43,169 nucleotides of DNA from a virus, in the IMG/VR virus record IMGVR_UViG_3300025131_000092, positions 1 through 43,169 of that record. One strand, given 5' to 3'. The notes under the pieces were generated by a model. That model searched no databases and was not told the DNA's origin. It saw only the letters and a program-made list of their open reading frames with translations. Below are positions 1 through 8,598 of this stretch, one piece after another. Each line of letters starts with the position of its first letter. Within the stretch, counting starts at the first letter, position 1. The position numbers were made by a program, and so were the translations under genes.

Positions 1-318
1 ACCAATATTTGTACTATCATTAAAAACAGCATAATGAAGAAGGTACGCCACAACAGTTGTAGATTTGCCCGTCTGTCTGGGCATCTTACAAATGTTAAAT
101 CGATTCTCGTGGAAATTTCTAATTAACTTCTCTTGAAAATGATAAGGTTTAAATGAAGTTAATCCTTCATCAAGAGAAACAATCTTAATATGGTTATTTG
201 CAAAATAAACAGGATCTTCCTTACATCTCATAAACTCAAGAACTTGATCTTGAGAAAATTCAATAGCAGTGTTGGCTTTTTTTAGATTGGGGTTGCCAAG
301 ATATACATCATCAAACAT
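1..318 (-). CDS. 17: Terminase large subunit gp17 (partial, N-terminus only)
   Basis: This is the first 106 codons of the large terminase, the ATPase/nuclease motor that packages DNA into proheads; the gene runs off the left edge. The start is the ATG at 318, 8 bases after the stop of the upstream DUF192 gene. The translation begins MFDDVYLGNPNLKKA and has the FKPYHFQEKLI segment typical of the adenine-binding region of gp17-like terminases. The Walker A loop RQTGKST is at residues 81-87, followed by the helix TTVVAYLLHYA. The Walker B, C-motif and nuclease domain lie outside the window. In T4 gene 17 directly follows gene 16; here about 6.8 kb of fibre genes separate them. Family identity is very secure from the Walker A context. 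Confidence 0.96.
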   Translation of the reverse strand, partial: MFDDVYLGNPNLKKANTAIEFSQDQVLEFMRCKEDPVYFANNHIKIVSLDEGLTSFKPYHFQEKLIRNFHENRFNICKMPRQTGKSTTVVAYLLHYAVFNDSTNIG

Positions 319-325
319 AATTCAC

Positions 326-1405
326 TCAGCAATTCCAACGTCTAAGATCTTTATTGATTCTGCTATCTGGATCTCTTGCAGTCTTAGCAGAAGTCAATCT
401 CTTTTTCATTCCTTTCATTCTGGAACAAAAGGATTTACGACGGTTTGCATCTTCAGTCTTATCTTTGCGGTTTTCTTTTTGCCAATCCTCTTTAATTCCA
501 GACATCACCAGAGGTTCTCCTGGTTGATAAGGAGTCATATCAAATCGTTGAACTTTAGCACCTGGATAAACCTTATCAATTGCACCCTGCACTTGTTCTT
601 TAGAAGGCCTTGAGAACTCTGGGAAGAAGATCTTCATCATCATGTACTTACCTCTAAAGATAAAAGATACACGATATATATTTCCATGTTGCTGACGAAT
701 TATCTTTGCTTCGGCAACCTCAGTCTTATTCAATGTATCACGACGTTTTTGTGTGATTTGCTTACATTTCTCATCGAGCATGTCACTGCCGATGCCTTTT
801 GTTGGTTGCAGAGGTTCTGGTGTGATGATGTCAGTTGATTCAATCTCTGTTGGTTTGAAGTCATCTTTCCAATTAGAAACTTCATACTCTTCTTTTTTGG
901 TGCTATTGCCACAGTTAGCGGCACCTACCTTACGACACTTTACAAGTACTCCAGATGCATATGCGGAAGGCCCTACACTATAACGAGACTTTACTTTGTG
1001 ATAGCAAGCATCTTTTGTACCACTTCCTTTTCCTTTCTTATCCTTTGCTTCATCAAGTTCTACTTCAATCTCATCTCCAACTTCAACGTTGTTCTCAGCA
1101 AACCATCCACGATTCACTTCTAATGCTGTCAGAACTTTGCCGTCAGAAGACACAGGATTTTCATCATATGGTTCTAATTCTTTAATACTATCAACAATTC
1201 CATCCTCAGTGATAAAAGCAATATCCAGAGGAATCTTTGTCTCGCTCATATGAAATGACTTTTGCCCTACTTCATCAAAGACAAACAACATTCCTTTGTT
1301 AAAGTCAAGACTTTCACGGAACATTAATCCAAGATTGAAATCCCTAATGTTATCTGGAATCTCAATCTCAAGAGGAAGAGTTACAAACTCAGTTGATTCT
1401 TTCAT
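326..1405 (-). CDS. DUF192-domain fusion protein, cyanophage conserved
   Basis: A 359-residue protein of unknown function. Residues about 10-115 match the DUF192 (COG1430) fold: LGLMFRESLDFNKGMLFVF, then FHMSETKIPLDIAFI, and LEVNRGWFAENNVEVGD near the end. Residues about 132-175 carry a second block (RYSVGPSAYASGVLVKCRKV) of a kind seen in many marine phage proteins. The C-terminus (about 325-359, SFCSRMKGMKKRLTSAKTA...DPDSRINKDLRRWNC) is a basic block that I recall in the same sort of phage protein. The middle (about 225-300) resembles another conserved cyanophage segment (YRVSFIFRGKYMMMKIFFPE). The gene sits directly before gp17 and overlaps a tiny gene at its start. The DUF192 call is solid; the biological role is unknown, and being in the late cluster suggests a virion or assembly role. 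Confidence 0.85.
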   Translation of the reverse strand: MKESTEFVTLPLEIEIPDNIRDFNLGLMFRESLDFNKGMLFVFDEVGQKSFHMSETKIPLDIAFITEDGIVDSIKELEPYDENPVSSDGKVLTALEVNRGWFAENNVEVGDEIEVELDEAKDKKGKGSGTKDACYHKVKSRYSVGPSAYASGVLVKCRKVGAANCGNSTKKEEYEVSNWKDDFKPTEIESTDIITPEPLQPTKGIGSDMLDEKCKQITQKRRDTLNKTEVAEAKIIRQQHGNIYRVSFIFRGKYMMMKIFFPEFSRPSKEQVQGAIDKVYPGAKVQRFDMTPYQPGEPLVMSGIKEDWQKENRKDKTEDANRRKSFCSRMKGMKKRLTSAKTARDPDSRINKDLRRWNC

Positions 1406-1493
1406 TTTTTTTCTTCCTAGGACTATCAGTCTTTACATAAGTGGGTTTTGCAGCGCCTGTCTTTTGTTGTTGTCCTGGAGGACACTTTTTCAT
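1389..1493 (-). CDS. Tiny basic Pro/Lys-rich protein (34 aa)
   Basis: A short reading frame fills the gap between the S74 fibre gene and the DUF192 gene. It encodes 34 residues: starting MKKCPPGQQQKTGAAKP and ending TDSPRKKKNERIN. It starts 23 bases after the fibre gene stop and its last 17 bases overlap the DUF192 start (ATG at 1405), which would couple the two. The composition is rich in Lys, Pro and Gln, with no predicted fold. I see no strong Shine-Dalgarno sequence upstream. Position and tight packing favour a real small gene, but random chance is possible at this length. Confidence 0.5.
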   Translation of the reverse strand: MKKCPPGQQQKTGAAKPTYVKTDSPRKKKNERIN

Positions 1494-1516
1494 GAAAATA
1501 AGAGATTTCTTTTTAT

Positions 1517-2857
1517 TTATGAATCGAGTGAGTCTAATCTAGATTTTAATTCATCAATTTGTGCTTGCTGACTCTTAACTGCCTCAATCAGATATCCAAT
1601 TAATCCGTTATAGTTAACAGATTTTAAGTCTCCATTGCTAACAAGATTTGGCAGAACTTTTTCTAAGTTTTGAGCAATAACACCTGCAGAATTCTTGCCA
1701 GTGTCTTTCCATGTAAAAGTAACACCCTCAATTCTAACGATTGATGCGAGAGGATCTTCAATTACTTGAATATTTTTCTTAACTGACGTATCAGATGTTG
1801 AGTTAAAGTCAGTTGCCGTACAAACACCAGTGATGTTTACACCAGTCTTAAACGTGGAGAAACCAGTAACATTAACTCCATTAGCAAGAATTTGAATACC
1901 CTGTTGGAACGTACCAATACCCAACACATCCATGTTGGTTACATCTTGGTATGTCAGAGTTCCTGCAATAGAAACGTTTCCAGATGCAGTAAGATCTCCA
2001 ATCGCAATATCAGGAGTACCAGAAAGTCCCTGTGCGTTCGTAGCAAGTGTTGCAGTAGCAGCGTTTCCAGAGGTATCTTGAGTTCCAGTTGCGTTAACAC
2101 CAGGAAGATTAATTGCAGCACTACCATCAAATGATACACCACCAATATTTCGTGCCGTAGCAAGGATTGTAGCAGTAGCAGCATTACCAGTACATGAACC
2201 AGATGAACCCGATGCATTACCAGTAACATTACCCGTTAATGGGCCAACAAAACTTGTAGCAGTAACAATTCCAGCAGTTATACCACCTGTAGGATGTATC
2301 GTTGCTGCAGTACCAACATTTACTTTGGCAACTGTTATTGTTGGACTTCCACTTAATCCAGCAGCAGTACCTGATGTATTCTGATTACCTGATTCATTTA
2401 CACCAGGAAGATTAATATCACCAGTACCGTCGAAAGAAACACCACCGATGTTACGTGCCGTTTCCAGAGTGGTTGCTGAATCAGCATTACCAGTTACATT
2501 ACCAGTTACAATTCCTACAAAACCAGTAGCAGTTACAATGCCAGTAGCATGAACTCCATAGGATCCTATAGTAACCGCTGTGCCTACAAAAACTTCAGAA
2601 CTAAATGTTGCCGCAGTACCTACAATGAAAGCGGTGTTTGCAATACCAGTGATTCCTGAACCATCACCTACAAAATTAGTGGCAGTTACAATGCCAGTAG
2701 CATGAACTCCATAGGATCCTATAGTAACCGCTGTGCCTACGCTGACACTGCTTACGCTACTAATACCTACACCAGTCAGATCAAGATTATCTCCACTGGG
2801 GAGTTCCTTGATTTTATTATTACTGCTGTCAAGAATTAATGGATATCTGTTTGCCAT
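1517..2857 (-). CDS. Tail fibre-like protein with S74 intramolecular chaperone domain
   Basis: A 446-residue repetitive virion protein. The first about 340 residues are low-complexity beta-repeats (TGIVTAT.FVG, TGNVTGNA, ARNIGGVSFDG, INLPGVN) typical of trimeric fibre shafts in cyanophages. Residues about 350-446 form a Peptidase_S74 intramolecular chaperone domain: the self-cleavage site has Ser355-Asp356 and Lys360 in TSDTSVKKNI, the five-residue Ser/Lys spacing of this family, and the C-terminus (SQQAQIDELKSRLDSL) is a short coiled coil. Cleavage before Ser355 would release the chaperone after trimerisation. A TYQDV...QQGIQILANG module near residue 310 recurs in the 1195-residue protein. 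The gene contains a 59-bp perfect direct repeat. It probably encodes a receptor-binding or accessory fibre. Confidence 0.88.
   Translation of the reverse strand: MANRYPLILDSSNNKIKELPSGDNLDLTGVGISSVSSVSVGTAVTIGSYGVHATGIVTATNFVGDGSGITGIANTAFIVGTAATFSSEVFVGTAVTIGSYGVHATGIVTATGFVGIVTGNVTGNADSATTLETARNIGGVSFDGTGDINLPGVNESGNQNTSGTAAGLSGSPTITVAKVNVGTAATIHPTGGITAGIVTATSFVGPLTGNVTGNASGSSGSCTGNAATATILATARNIGGVSFDGSAAINLPGVNATGTQDTSGNAATATLATNAQGLSGTPDIAIGDLTASGNVSIAGTLTYQDVTNMDVLGIGTFQQGIQILANGVNVTGFSTFKTGVNITGVCTATDFNSTSDTSVKKNIQVIEDPLASIVRIEGVTFTWKDTGKNSAGVIAQNLEKVLPNLVSNGDLKSVNYNGLIGYLIEAVKSQQAQIDELKSRLDSLDS
2529..2587. repeat. 59-bp direct repeat, copy A (inside fibre gene)
   Basis: The 59 bases 2529-2587 are identical to 2682-2740. 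The copies are 153 bases apart, an exact multiple of three, so recombination between them would remove or add 51 codons in frame. They encode VGTAVTIGSYGVHATGIVTAT twice near the fibre N-terminus. Confidence 0.92.
2682..2740. repeat. 59-bp direct repeat, copy B (inside fibre gene)
   Basis: Second copy of the perfect 59-bp repeat described at 2529-2587, lying nearer the 5' end of the minus-strand fibre gene. Confidence 0.92.
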
Positions 2858-2861
2858 TGTA

Positions 2862-3161
2862 CTAGGATACTGATGTTATGAATGATTGTAGTGGGGCTTC
2901 TAAGCCTGCTCTAGTGGTTACTGACATGCCAGAAATGGTAACTTCCGCGCCACTTCTATCTGGTACAGTATACGTATAATTTGATAATGACACTCTTGTA
3001 AAAGAATCGTCACGTTCACTAACAACTAAAACTGCGTTGATAGTAGTAACATTGCCTGTCGCTGGTGATGCCCAAAATTGAGAACCATCGGTATTGCCCT
3101 TAAGGACGTAACCATCAACTGCAGGTAGTGCTCTGTTCTTTGTACTAAGTAGTTTTCCCAT
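2862..3161 (-). CDS. Small putative virion protein (99 aa)
   Basis: A 99-residue protein beginning MGKLLSTKNRALPAVDGYVL. The N-terminal part (VLKGNTDGSQFWA) resembles the short attachment segment often found at the start of cyanophage fibre proteins; the rest is predicted to be beta-rich (VSLSNYTYTVPDRSG). Its start overlaps the stop of the 110-residue gene as TAATG, so the two are probably translationally coupled, and the S74 fibre gene follows after 4 bases. It could be a fibre adaptor or cap. The function is inferred only from location and composition. Confidence 0.75.
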   Translation of the reverse strand: MGKLLSTKNRALPAVDGYVLKGNTDGSQFWASPATGNVTTINAVLVVSERDDSFTRVSLSNYTYTVPDRSGAEVTISGMSVTTRAGLEAPLQSFITSVS

Positions 3162-3493
3162 TAGTTAGCAGTCTCCAAAACACTGAGTATTAATTTAAGT
3201 TCGCTGTTTGCAGCTGCTTGGACGGTAATGGTATCACTAGTCTCCATAACAAGTTTTCCCTCCAGAGGGATGTATGCATCGTTAGCAGGCACAGTCGCAT
3301 CAACGACGATTTCAGTCTCTGTGCCACTTCTATTGTGAAACATAGAGAATGTAGTCGATGCTGCTCCAACGTTCGTCACATGAGCATACAGAACAATACC
3401 AGTGTATCCTGTTGGTGCAGTATACGCAGTAGCTTTGTTGGTTGTTAAAGAGAAGGTTTCTGTTTGAAACCTATTCAGTGCTAATTGTGCCAT
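3161..3493 (-). CDS. Small putative virion protein (110 aa)
   Basis: A 110-residue protein beginning MAQLALNRFQTETFSLT. The sequence (TGYTGIVLYAHVTNVGAASTTFS, then VPANDAYIPLEGKLVMETSDTITV) has the pattern of a small beta-sandwich, similar to small structural proteins encoded beside fibre genes in T4-like cyanophages. It starts 1 base after the stop of the 1195-residue gene and ends in a TAATG overlap with the next gene, so it belongs to the same transcription and translation unit. A role as a minor virion protein is likely; the precise role is unknown. Confidence 0.75.
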   Translation of the reverse strand: MAQLALNRFQTETFSLTTNKATAYTAPTGYTGIVLYAHVTNVGAASTTFSMFHNRSGTETEIVVDATVPANDAYIPLEGKLVMETSDTITVQAAANSELKLILSVLETAN

Positions 3494-3494
3494 T

Positions 3495-6400
3495 TTAACT
3501 TAATGCAAGGATGAATGGTGTCATCTCTGAGAACAAACTCTTAGAGAATGATTTTCCACTAATTGTGCCTGTATTTTGATTGATTTGTAAATCATCACCA
3601 ATTCTGAAGTTGCCTGATTGGTCCGTACTGGTGTAAAGAACCTTACCCCCAGACTCAGTAACAACTTCATTTGCTTGAACTGTCACACCTCCACGTTTTG
3701 GTGTAGCATTAGCAATTAAATCACCAGCTCCAACATATTCAAATGTATGTGAACTAGCAATAATCTTACTAACTTCAAAGAAGTATGCAGTAGATCCAAC
3801 CCCAACTGTGTTGATGAGATTTTCATCAAGAGTTAATGTAGTTATTCCAGCCGTAACTGGAGTTGAACTATTTATTGTATAATAGATAGGAGCCATACTT
3901 GCTGTTGCGGTGGCAGTATTAATACCAACATTGGGGCCTCCAATAGTCACTGTAGGAGTAGATTCATATTGACTACCATTACTAATAATTGTAATAGAAG
4001 CAATAGATTCATTCTCTACTGTCGCATAAGCAGTAGCGGTTTCTCCATTAGGACCTCCAGGAGTTGCAACAGTTACAACAGGAGTAGAGGTATATCCAGT
4101 CCCTCCCGAACCCACAGCAATAGTTTCAACTGTATTATAAAGGGTATCAAAATAACATACTTGTCCATCATAAGGCCTATCAGTTTCAATTCTAGCAGTT
4201 CCTCCCGATGAATAAGTATGCGCTACAGTAGAGATACCTAAATTAGTTACAAATTTAGTAGTAGCAGGAATTGAATCTACTTCAAATACATAAGGCCTTC
4301 TATAAGGATACGTCTTACTACCATAACTACAACTAAAGACAATATCAGCAAGAGTAACTCCCATGCCTACTTGGAAATTATGGGCAGCAGATGTAGTAAC
4401 CGTTGCTACTCCAGTTTGATGTGTATAATCGACACCACTGATATTGTAACTAGGATTGGTGTTGGTTATATTAAGGACAATATTATCTTGAGCAGCAGAT
4501 GCAGAAGAAGTGACGATACCTGAATATTGTAAATCATTAACTCCTCTAGCCACTAATCCATAAGTACCAAAACTACAGTTACTGTTAGCAATATCTGCTT
4601 GTCCTCCTTTATCACAAGTAACCGCTTCATTGCAACAAATAGTGAAGAGAGATACTAATTGGGCAAATCCCCCATTAGTAACAGCAACACCTACACCCCC
4701 CTCATTATATTGAGTGAAGGCATCTACATTCATTGCTTTTAATAGTCTTGCTTGATTCCCATCGATTCTAATGCCCGTTCCAGTTGTAGTACTACTGGTA
4801 CAATTTTGAATGTAAGGTCCTTTCCATCTTCCACCACCTACGTTTTCTGCAATCTCTCCAGTGGGGAATCCCACTGCCGCTGCAGGTGCTACATGATTCT
4901 GGAATGTCATATTTGCCAACTTGACTCCCTTTCTCACGGAGAATATATCTTTATGAGTAATAGTTCCACTAACCTTTACGCTTCTTTGATCATCACCAAC
5001 AATAGAAACAAAAGCAGGAACTTCGATAGGGTTAGATTCTTGATAATTGCCAGATAAAACCTTAATAGTGTAACCAGAGGTAGCTGCACCAACTGCTCCG
5101 CCGATAGTCAAAAATGCATTATCAATGGAAGTACCGTTATTAGTGTCTATACCATCTTTAGCCACATACAATACATTAGGAGCAGAGTTAATACCTGAAG
5201 CAAATGCACTAATAGATACCCCTGCGCCAATATTAATATAGGAATCAGTAATGGTTACTGTATTACCAATACTAATAATATCATTATCACCATCAATTGT
5301 AATAGATGCTCTACCAACAGTAAATATACCAACAACTCTGGCATTACCATCAACGTATAGTGCTGTATTTCCTACACCACCTATGATTGTTGTGCCAGAC
5401 GTTCCGACAAATGTTCCAACTCCAGTGATATCAAGTCCATTTGCTAGAACTTGAATACCTTGCTGTGCTGTAATAATACCGACAGCATCAATGTGTCTTA
5501 CATCTTGATATGTAATCGTACCGCCGACAGTGACATTACCTGAGAATGTTGCAGCAATACCTGTAATAAAATCGGTATCAAGAGCAGCAGCGGTAATAAT
5601 ACCCGTAGTATTGATACTTCCTTCAGTACCAATACCGCCACCGCCGCCACCACCACCAAGAGCGGTGCTAGCAATACCAACCCACTTTGCTCCATTGAAA
5701 ATAAGGAGTTTTCCAGTGCCAATGCCAGCATCAAATTCAACGTCATCCAAATCTGGAATGCGTCCAGCGCCGCCGCCACCTACAGCAGACAGTTGAGATT
5801 GAATTCTATTGATGAAGATTTGATAGTGCTGTTTTAAATCTTTAAAAGTAGCAAACTTCTGATCGATAGGTGTTAAAGGATCTTGCGGCCCGCCAACACT
5901 TTGAGGTACATCATGAGGTTCTTCAAGTGCAACTTCATTTAGTTGCTTTAATTCTTCATTAAAACCCTTTTGAGATGATTTAATCTCCTCTACAATTTTT
6001 TGTAGTGCTTTAATTTCACCTTTTACATTACTAATATCCTCATCATAATATTTGACTTCAGGAAGTCCCGTAATTTCTTCTTTTAGTTCACTAAAATATT
6101 TGAGAAGTAACTCATCAGTCTTTACATTCTGTTCCGTGCTCTCTTTAATAGACTTATTGAGAGAATTCTTTAATTTATTGTATTCTCCAAGAATTTGTTT
6201 CTTTAACTTTCTATCATCATCTTTAAAAGTTTTGTGATGCTCCCAGATTTTCAAAGATGCATCACTAAGTTCTTTCCAAATCTTTTTCTTCTCTTCATCA
6301 ATTCTTTGATTGATTTTCTCAGCCTTACTATTGATATTAACATTAGTGTTAAAATCAGTAGTTTCAAATCTTTCTGCTAACGTATCAAAATCAGTAGAAA

Positions 6401-7082
6401 ATCTTGTCTTTAAGTTTTCAACAACATCGTTGATTTTGATGAAATCGTCATCAATGACACTGAAAGTCTTGCCAATCCAAGAGAAGTCGGGAACTTCATT
6501 TACTTCATTTACCCATTTAGGGAAAGTTGGAATCTCCGCTCTAATTTTGTCAATTGCCTCACAGATTGCAACGATTTCATCGTCATAATACTTGACTTCA
6601 TGAAGATTTGCTACCTCAGTCTGAAGATTGTCAATTCTATCTTCAATAGCATCGACTTGCTCATCATAATACTTGACTTCTGGCAGATCTTTAATTTCTG
6701 ATCTGACAAGATCAATCTGCTCACAGATTGCTTCTACTTCTTTCTCGTAATATCTTACTTCTGGAACTTCTGGGATCTCATTTCTGACTTGAGAGATCTG
6801 CTCAGCAAGTTGCTCTAATTCTTTGTCGTAATACTTAATTTCAGGAATATCAGGGATATCCCTTCTTACGTCGCTGATTAAACGTAATACTTCTGTAAGA
6901 TCCTCTGCTGTTTCTGCAGGTTCCTCTGTTGTTTCTTCTTCTATCTCTTCTTCTTCAGTCTCTATATAATCTTCTACTGATGGCAGAGACTCCTCCACCA
7001 TAAACTCTTTTACGGAAGGTAAATCCTCTCCAGAGTCGGTAAAATCATTAATAGAAGGTAGATTTTTATTATCTTCCGTCAT
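3495..7082 (-). CDS. Large fibre/virion protein: 27-aa coiled-coil repeats plus parallel beta-helix
   Basis: An 1195-residue virion protein. Residues 8-40 contain three LPS[IV]xx[FY] motifs in an acidic context. Residues about 77-190 hold four repeats of exactly 27 residues centred on EIKYYD, EVRYYE, EVKYYD and EVKYYD (at 81, 108, 135, 162), with a further copy near 345; these and the Lys/Glu-rich stretch up to about 400 look like coiled coil. A glycine run (about 475) leads to a TYQDV...QQGIQVLANG fibre module (about 520-560). Residues about 635-850 resemble a pectin-lyase-type parallel beta-helix (TIKVLSGNYQESNPIEVP, then IRIDGNQARLLKA). The C-terminal part has GGTGYTSTPVVTV repeats. It lies immediately after gp16 and probably forms a long tail fibre or whisker-like appendage. 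Confidence 0.85.
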   Translation of the reverse strand: MTEDNKNLPSINDFTDSGEDLPSVKEFMVEESLPSVEDYIETEEEEIEEETTEEPAETAEDLTEVLRLISDVRRDIPDIPEIKYYDKELEQLAEQISQVRNEIPEVPEVRYYEKEVEAICEQIDLVRSEIKDLPEVKYYDEQVDAIEDRIDNLQTEVANLHEVKYYDDEIVAICEAIDKIRAEIPTFPKWVNEVNEVPDFSWIGKTFSVIDDDFIKINDVVENLKTRFSTDFDTLAERFETTDFNTNVNINSKAEKINQRIDEEKKKIWKELSDASLKIWEHHKTFKDDDRKLKKQILGEYNKLKNSLNKSIKESTEQNVKTDELLLKYFSELKEEITGLPEVKYYDEDISNVKGEIKALQKIVEEIKSSQKGFNEELKQLNEVALEEPHDVPQSVGGPQDPLTPIDQKFATFKDLKQHYQIFINRIQSQLSAVGGGGAGRIPDLDDVEFDAGIGTGKLLIFNGAKWVGIASTALGGGGGGGGIGTEGSINTTGIITAAALDTDFITGIAATFSGNVTVGGTITYQDVRHIDAVGIITAQQGIQVLANGLDITGVGTFVGTSGTTIIGGVGNTALYVDGNARVVGIFTVGRASITIDGDNDIISIGNTVTITDSYINIGAGVSISAFASGINSAPNVLYVAKDGIDTNNGTSIDNAFLTIGGAVGAATSGYTIKVLSGNYQESNPIEVPAFVSIVGDDQRSVKVSGTITHKDIFSVRKGVKLANMTFQNHVAPAAAVGFPTGEIAENVGGGRWKGPYIQNCTSSTTTGTGIRIDGNQARLLKAMNVDAFTQYNEGGVGVAVTNGGFAQLVSLFTICCNEAVTCDKGGQADIANSNCSFGTYGLVARGVNDLQYSGIVTSSASAAQDNIVLNITNTNPSYNISGVDYTHQTGVATVTTSAAHNFQVGMGVTLADIVFSCSYGSKTYPYRRPYVFEVDSIPATTKFVTNLGISTVAHTYSSGGTARIETDRPYDGQVCYFDTLYNTVETIAVGSGGTGYTSTPVVTVATPGGPNGETATAYATVENESIASITIISNGSQYESTPTVTIGGPNVGINTATATASMAPIYYTINSSTPVTAGITTLTLDENLINTVGVGSTAYFFEVSKIIASSHTFEYVGAGDLIANATPKRGGVTVQANEVVTESGGKVLYTSTDQSGNFRIGDDLQINQNTGTISGKSFSKSLFSEMTPFILALS

Positions 7083-7130
7083 TAGACAAGGGTTATTAGT
7101 AAATACTACTGTAGGATTTCTCTCCTGTGT

Positions 7131-7571
7131 TTATTTAGTATCTTCCTTAAGTCCGTCTTTTAGCATTTTTGCAAGTTCTGCTGTAGATCCAACAAAAAGT
7201 GCATTATTGACAGTAGAGGGCCCTTTTGTTTCTTTTTCTTCGTTTACATCTTTCAATTTCTTTTGCAAATCAAGCAACTTATCGGTTGCATCTGCAACGT
7301 TTTTGATCAACTGTCCAGCAACTTCATATGCTCTAGGCATTTCACTTTCTTGAGCAAGTTCAAGAATACCATTAATTGCTTCTTGCCCCTTTTCAATTAT
7401 ACTGTAAAGATTACCTCTTGTATATTCGTAATCTTTTGTGATGTCATCACTTTGAGGTTTTGTTGGAGTTAAGTTTTCAGATTTAACTTCTTGAATCTCA
7501 GTAGAAACTACTTCACCTTCAACATTGAAGGTATCGTTTAAATCGTCAAACTTTTTTGTCATTTTAATCAT
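7131..7571 (-). CDS. 16: Terminase small subunit gp16
   Basis: A 146-residue protein matching T4-like gp16, the small terminase that recognises DNA and regulates the gp17 motor. The conserved core runs from DYEYTRGNLYSIIEKGQEA through helices (ILELAQESEMPRAYEVAGQL, then NVADATDKLLDLQKKLKDV) to the typical C-terminal VNNALFVGSTAELAKML. The length is close to T4 gp16 (164 residues). The start used here overlaps the gp15 stop as TAATG; a second Met at codon 4 (7562) is an alternative. The gene is thus coupled to gp15, whereas gp17 is displaced far downstream. Confidence 0.93.
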   Translation of the reverse strand: MIKMTKKFDDLNDTFNVEGEVVSTEIQEVKSENLTPTKPQSDDITKDYEYTRGNLYSIIEKGQEAINGILELAQESEMPRAYEVAGQLIKNVADATDKLLDLQKKLKDVNEEKETKGPSTVNNALFVGSTAELAKMLKDGLKEDTK

Positions 7572-8575
7572 TAGAATACTTCTCCATCAAAACCAAAGTC
7601 GTCTCCGACTTCGATTAAAGCATTATCTGCAGCAGTAATCAGTCCGATACCAGTTCCAGAGACGTGACTTGCCTTTGTTGTGTCATCCGTTCCTCTCTCA
7701 ACCTTGAGTTTAGTTCCAGAGATAATCTCAAGGATATACATCTGCTCATTGTCGATAACAATGTAACTTGCATCAGAAATTCCAGAGGTATCTGCAACTT
7801 CAAGATATTTTGCTGAATCACCAACATCTTGAGAGAGTGTTGTAATCTCATCTCCTGTGTAGTTTTTGACTGCCCTGGGAACGACAGAATAAGTAACGTC
7901 TCTTGTAGGAGTTTTTGTATCTCCACCTTCGACATATCCGACGCGAACCTTTTTGATGAGATCTTTGCTTGCAGAAGAAACAGGGCCAAACAGATATGTT
8001 TTTGCAGTGAATCTGACTGTATAATATAAAGATCTTCTAGTAGTAAAATCTCCCTCATAATCATCTTGCATTGTAATGCTTTCGATGACAACGGGAATAT
8101 CTCTCTTTTCTCCAACCTCTTTAACCAGATTGACTGATAAATTATATGCTGGTTGAAAATATGGAAGAATTTGCTCGACGATCTGAAGCATGTCGTCGTT
8201 CAATTTAGTGTAAACAGTTAACTCAAATGCCATATTATATGGCACTGGCATGTATGCTTTTTTTACCTCAGTTTTGTCATCTGTATCCGTAGTAACAAAT
8301 GTTTGAGTTGTTGTTACTTTTCTAGAACTGTCGTATTGTAATCCAACAAATTCAAATGACATTCTTGGAAGAGAAATTTGAGTTGACTTACTCAACTCTG
8401 CAGACTGCTCCAGTCTTGCTAAAAACTTTTGAGTAGGTCCATATGCAAGAGGTACTTTGATAACCTCAGTCACATCATCAGACGAATCAGTGTGCTTGAT
8501 TTCAATACCATTAAAAAGAGTACCGAAAGCAATAATTGTCTTTCTTAAAATTTCGTGATAAAAATACTCAAACAT
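7571..8575 (-). CDS. 15: Tail sheath stabiliser / tail terminator gp15
   Basis: A 334-residue protein matching T4-like gp15, which caps the completed tail sheath and tube and forms the joint to the neck. The N-terminus MFEYFYHEILRKTIIAFGTLF followed by EVIKVPLAYGPTQKFLARL, then ISLPRMSFEFVGLQYDSSRK is the diagnostic region. The length is somewhat above T4 gp15 (272 residues), with a C-terminal extension containing a small beta motif (SYIVIDNEQMYILEIISG...LKVERGTDDTT) that also appears in other virion proteins of such phages. A TATAAATA late promoter box lies 23 bases upstream of the start codon. Confidence 0.95.
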   Translation of the reverse strand: MFEYFYHEILRKTIIAFGTLFNGIEIKHTDSSDDVTEVIKVPLAYGPTQKFLARLEQSAELSKSTQISLPRMSFEFVGLQYDSSRKVTTTQTFVTTDTDDKTEVKKAYMPVPYNMAFELTVYTKLNDDMLQIVEQILPYFQPAYNLSVNLVKEVGEKRDIPVVIESITMQDDYEGDFTTRRSLYYTVRFTAKTYLFGPVSSASKDLIKKVRVGYVEGGDTKTPTRDVTYSVVPRAVKNYTGDEITTLSQDVGDSAKYLEVADTSGISDASYIVIDNEQMYILEIISGTKLKVERGTDDTTKASHVSGTGIGLITAADNALIEVGDDFGFDGEVF

Positions 8576-8598
8576 GGTAAATCTTAATCCTTAGTTAG

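Noticed and set aside
269-613. 114-codon plus-strand frame
   Set aside because: Antisense across the gp17/DUF192 junction; composition is not protein-like.
5530-5796. Plus-strand frame with a run of prolines
   Set aside because: It is the antisense of the glycine-rich linker in the 1195-residue gene; no ribosome site or protein-like pattern.
7131-7138. CTAAATAA before the 1195-residue gene as a late promoter
   Set aside because: Two mismatches to TATAAATA and nearly 50 bases from the start codon, unlike the four accepted boxes.
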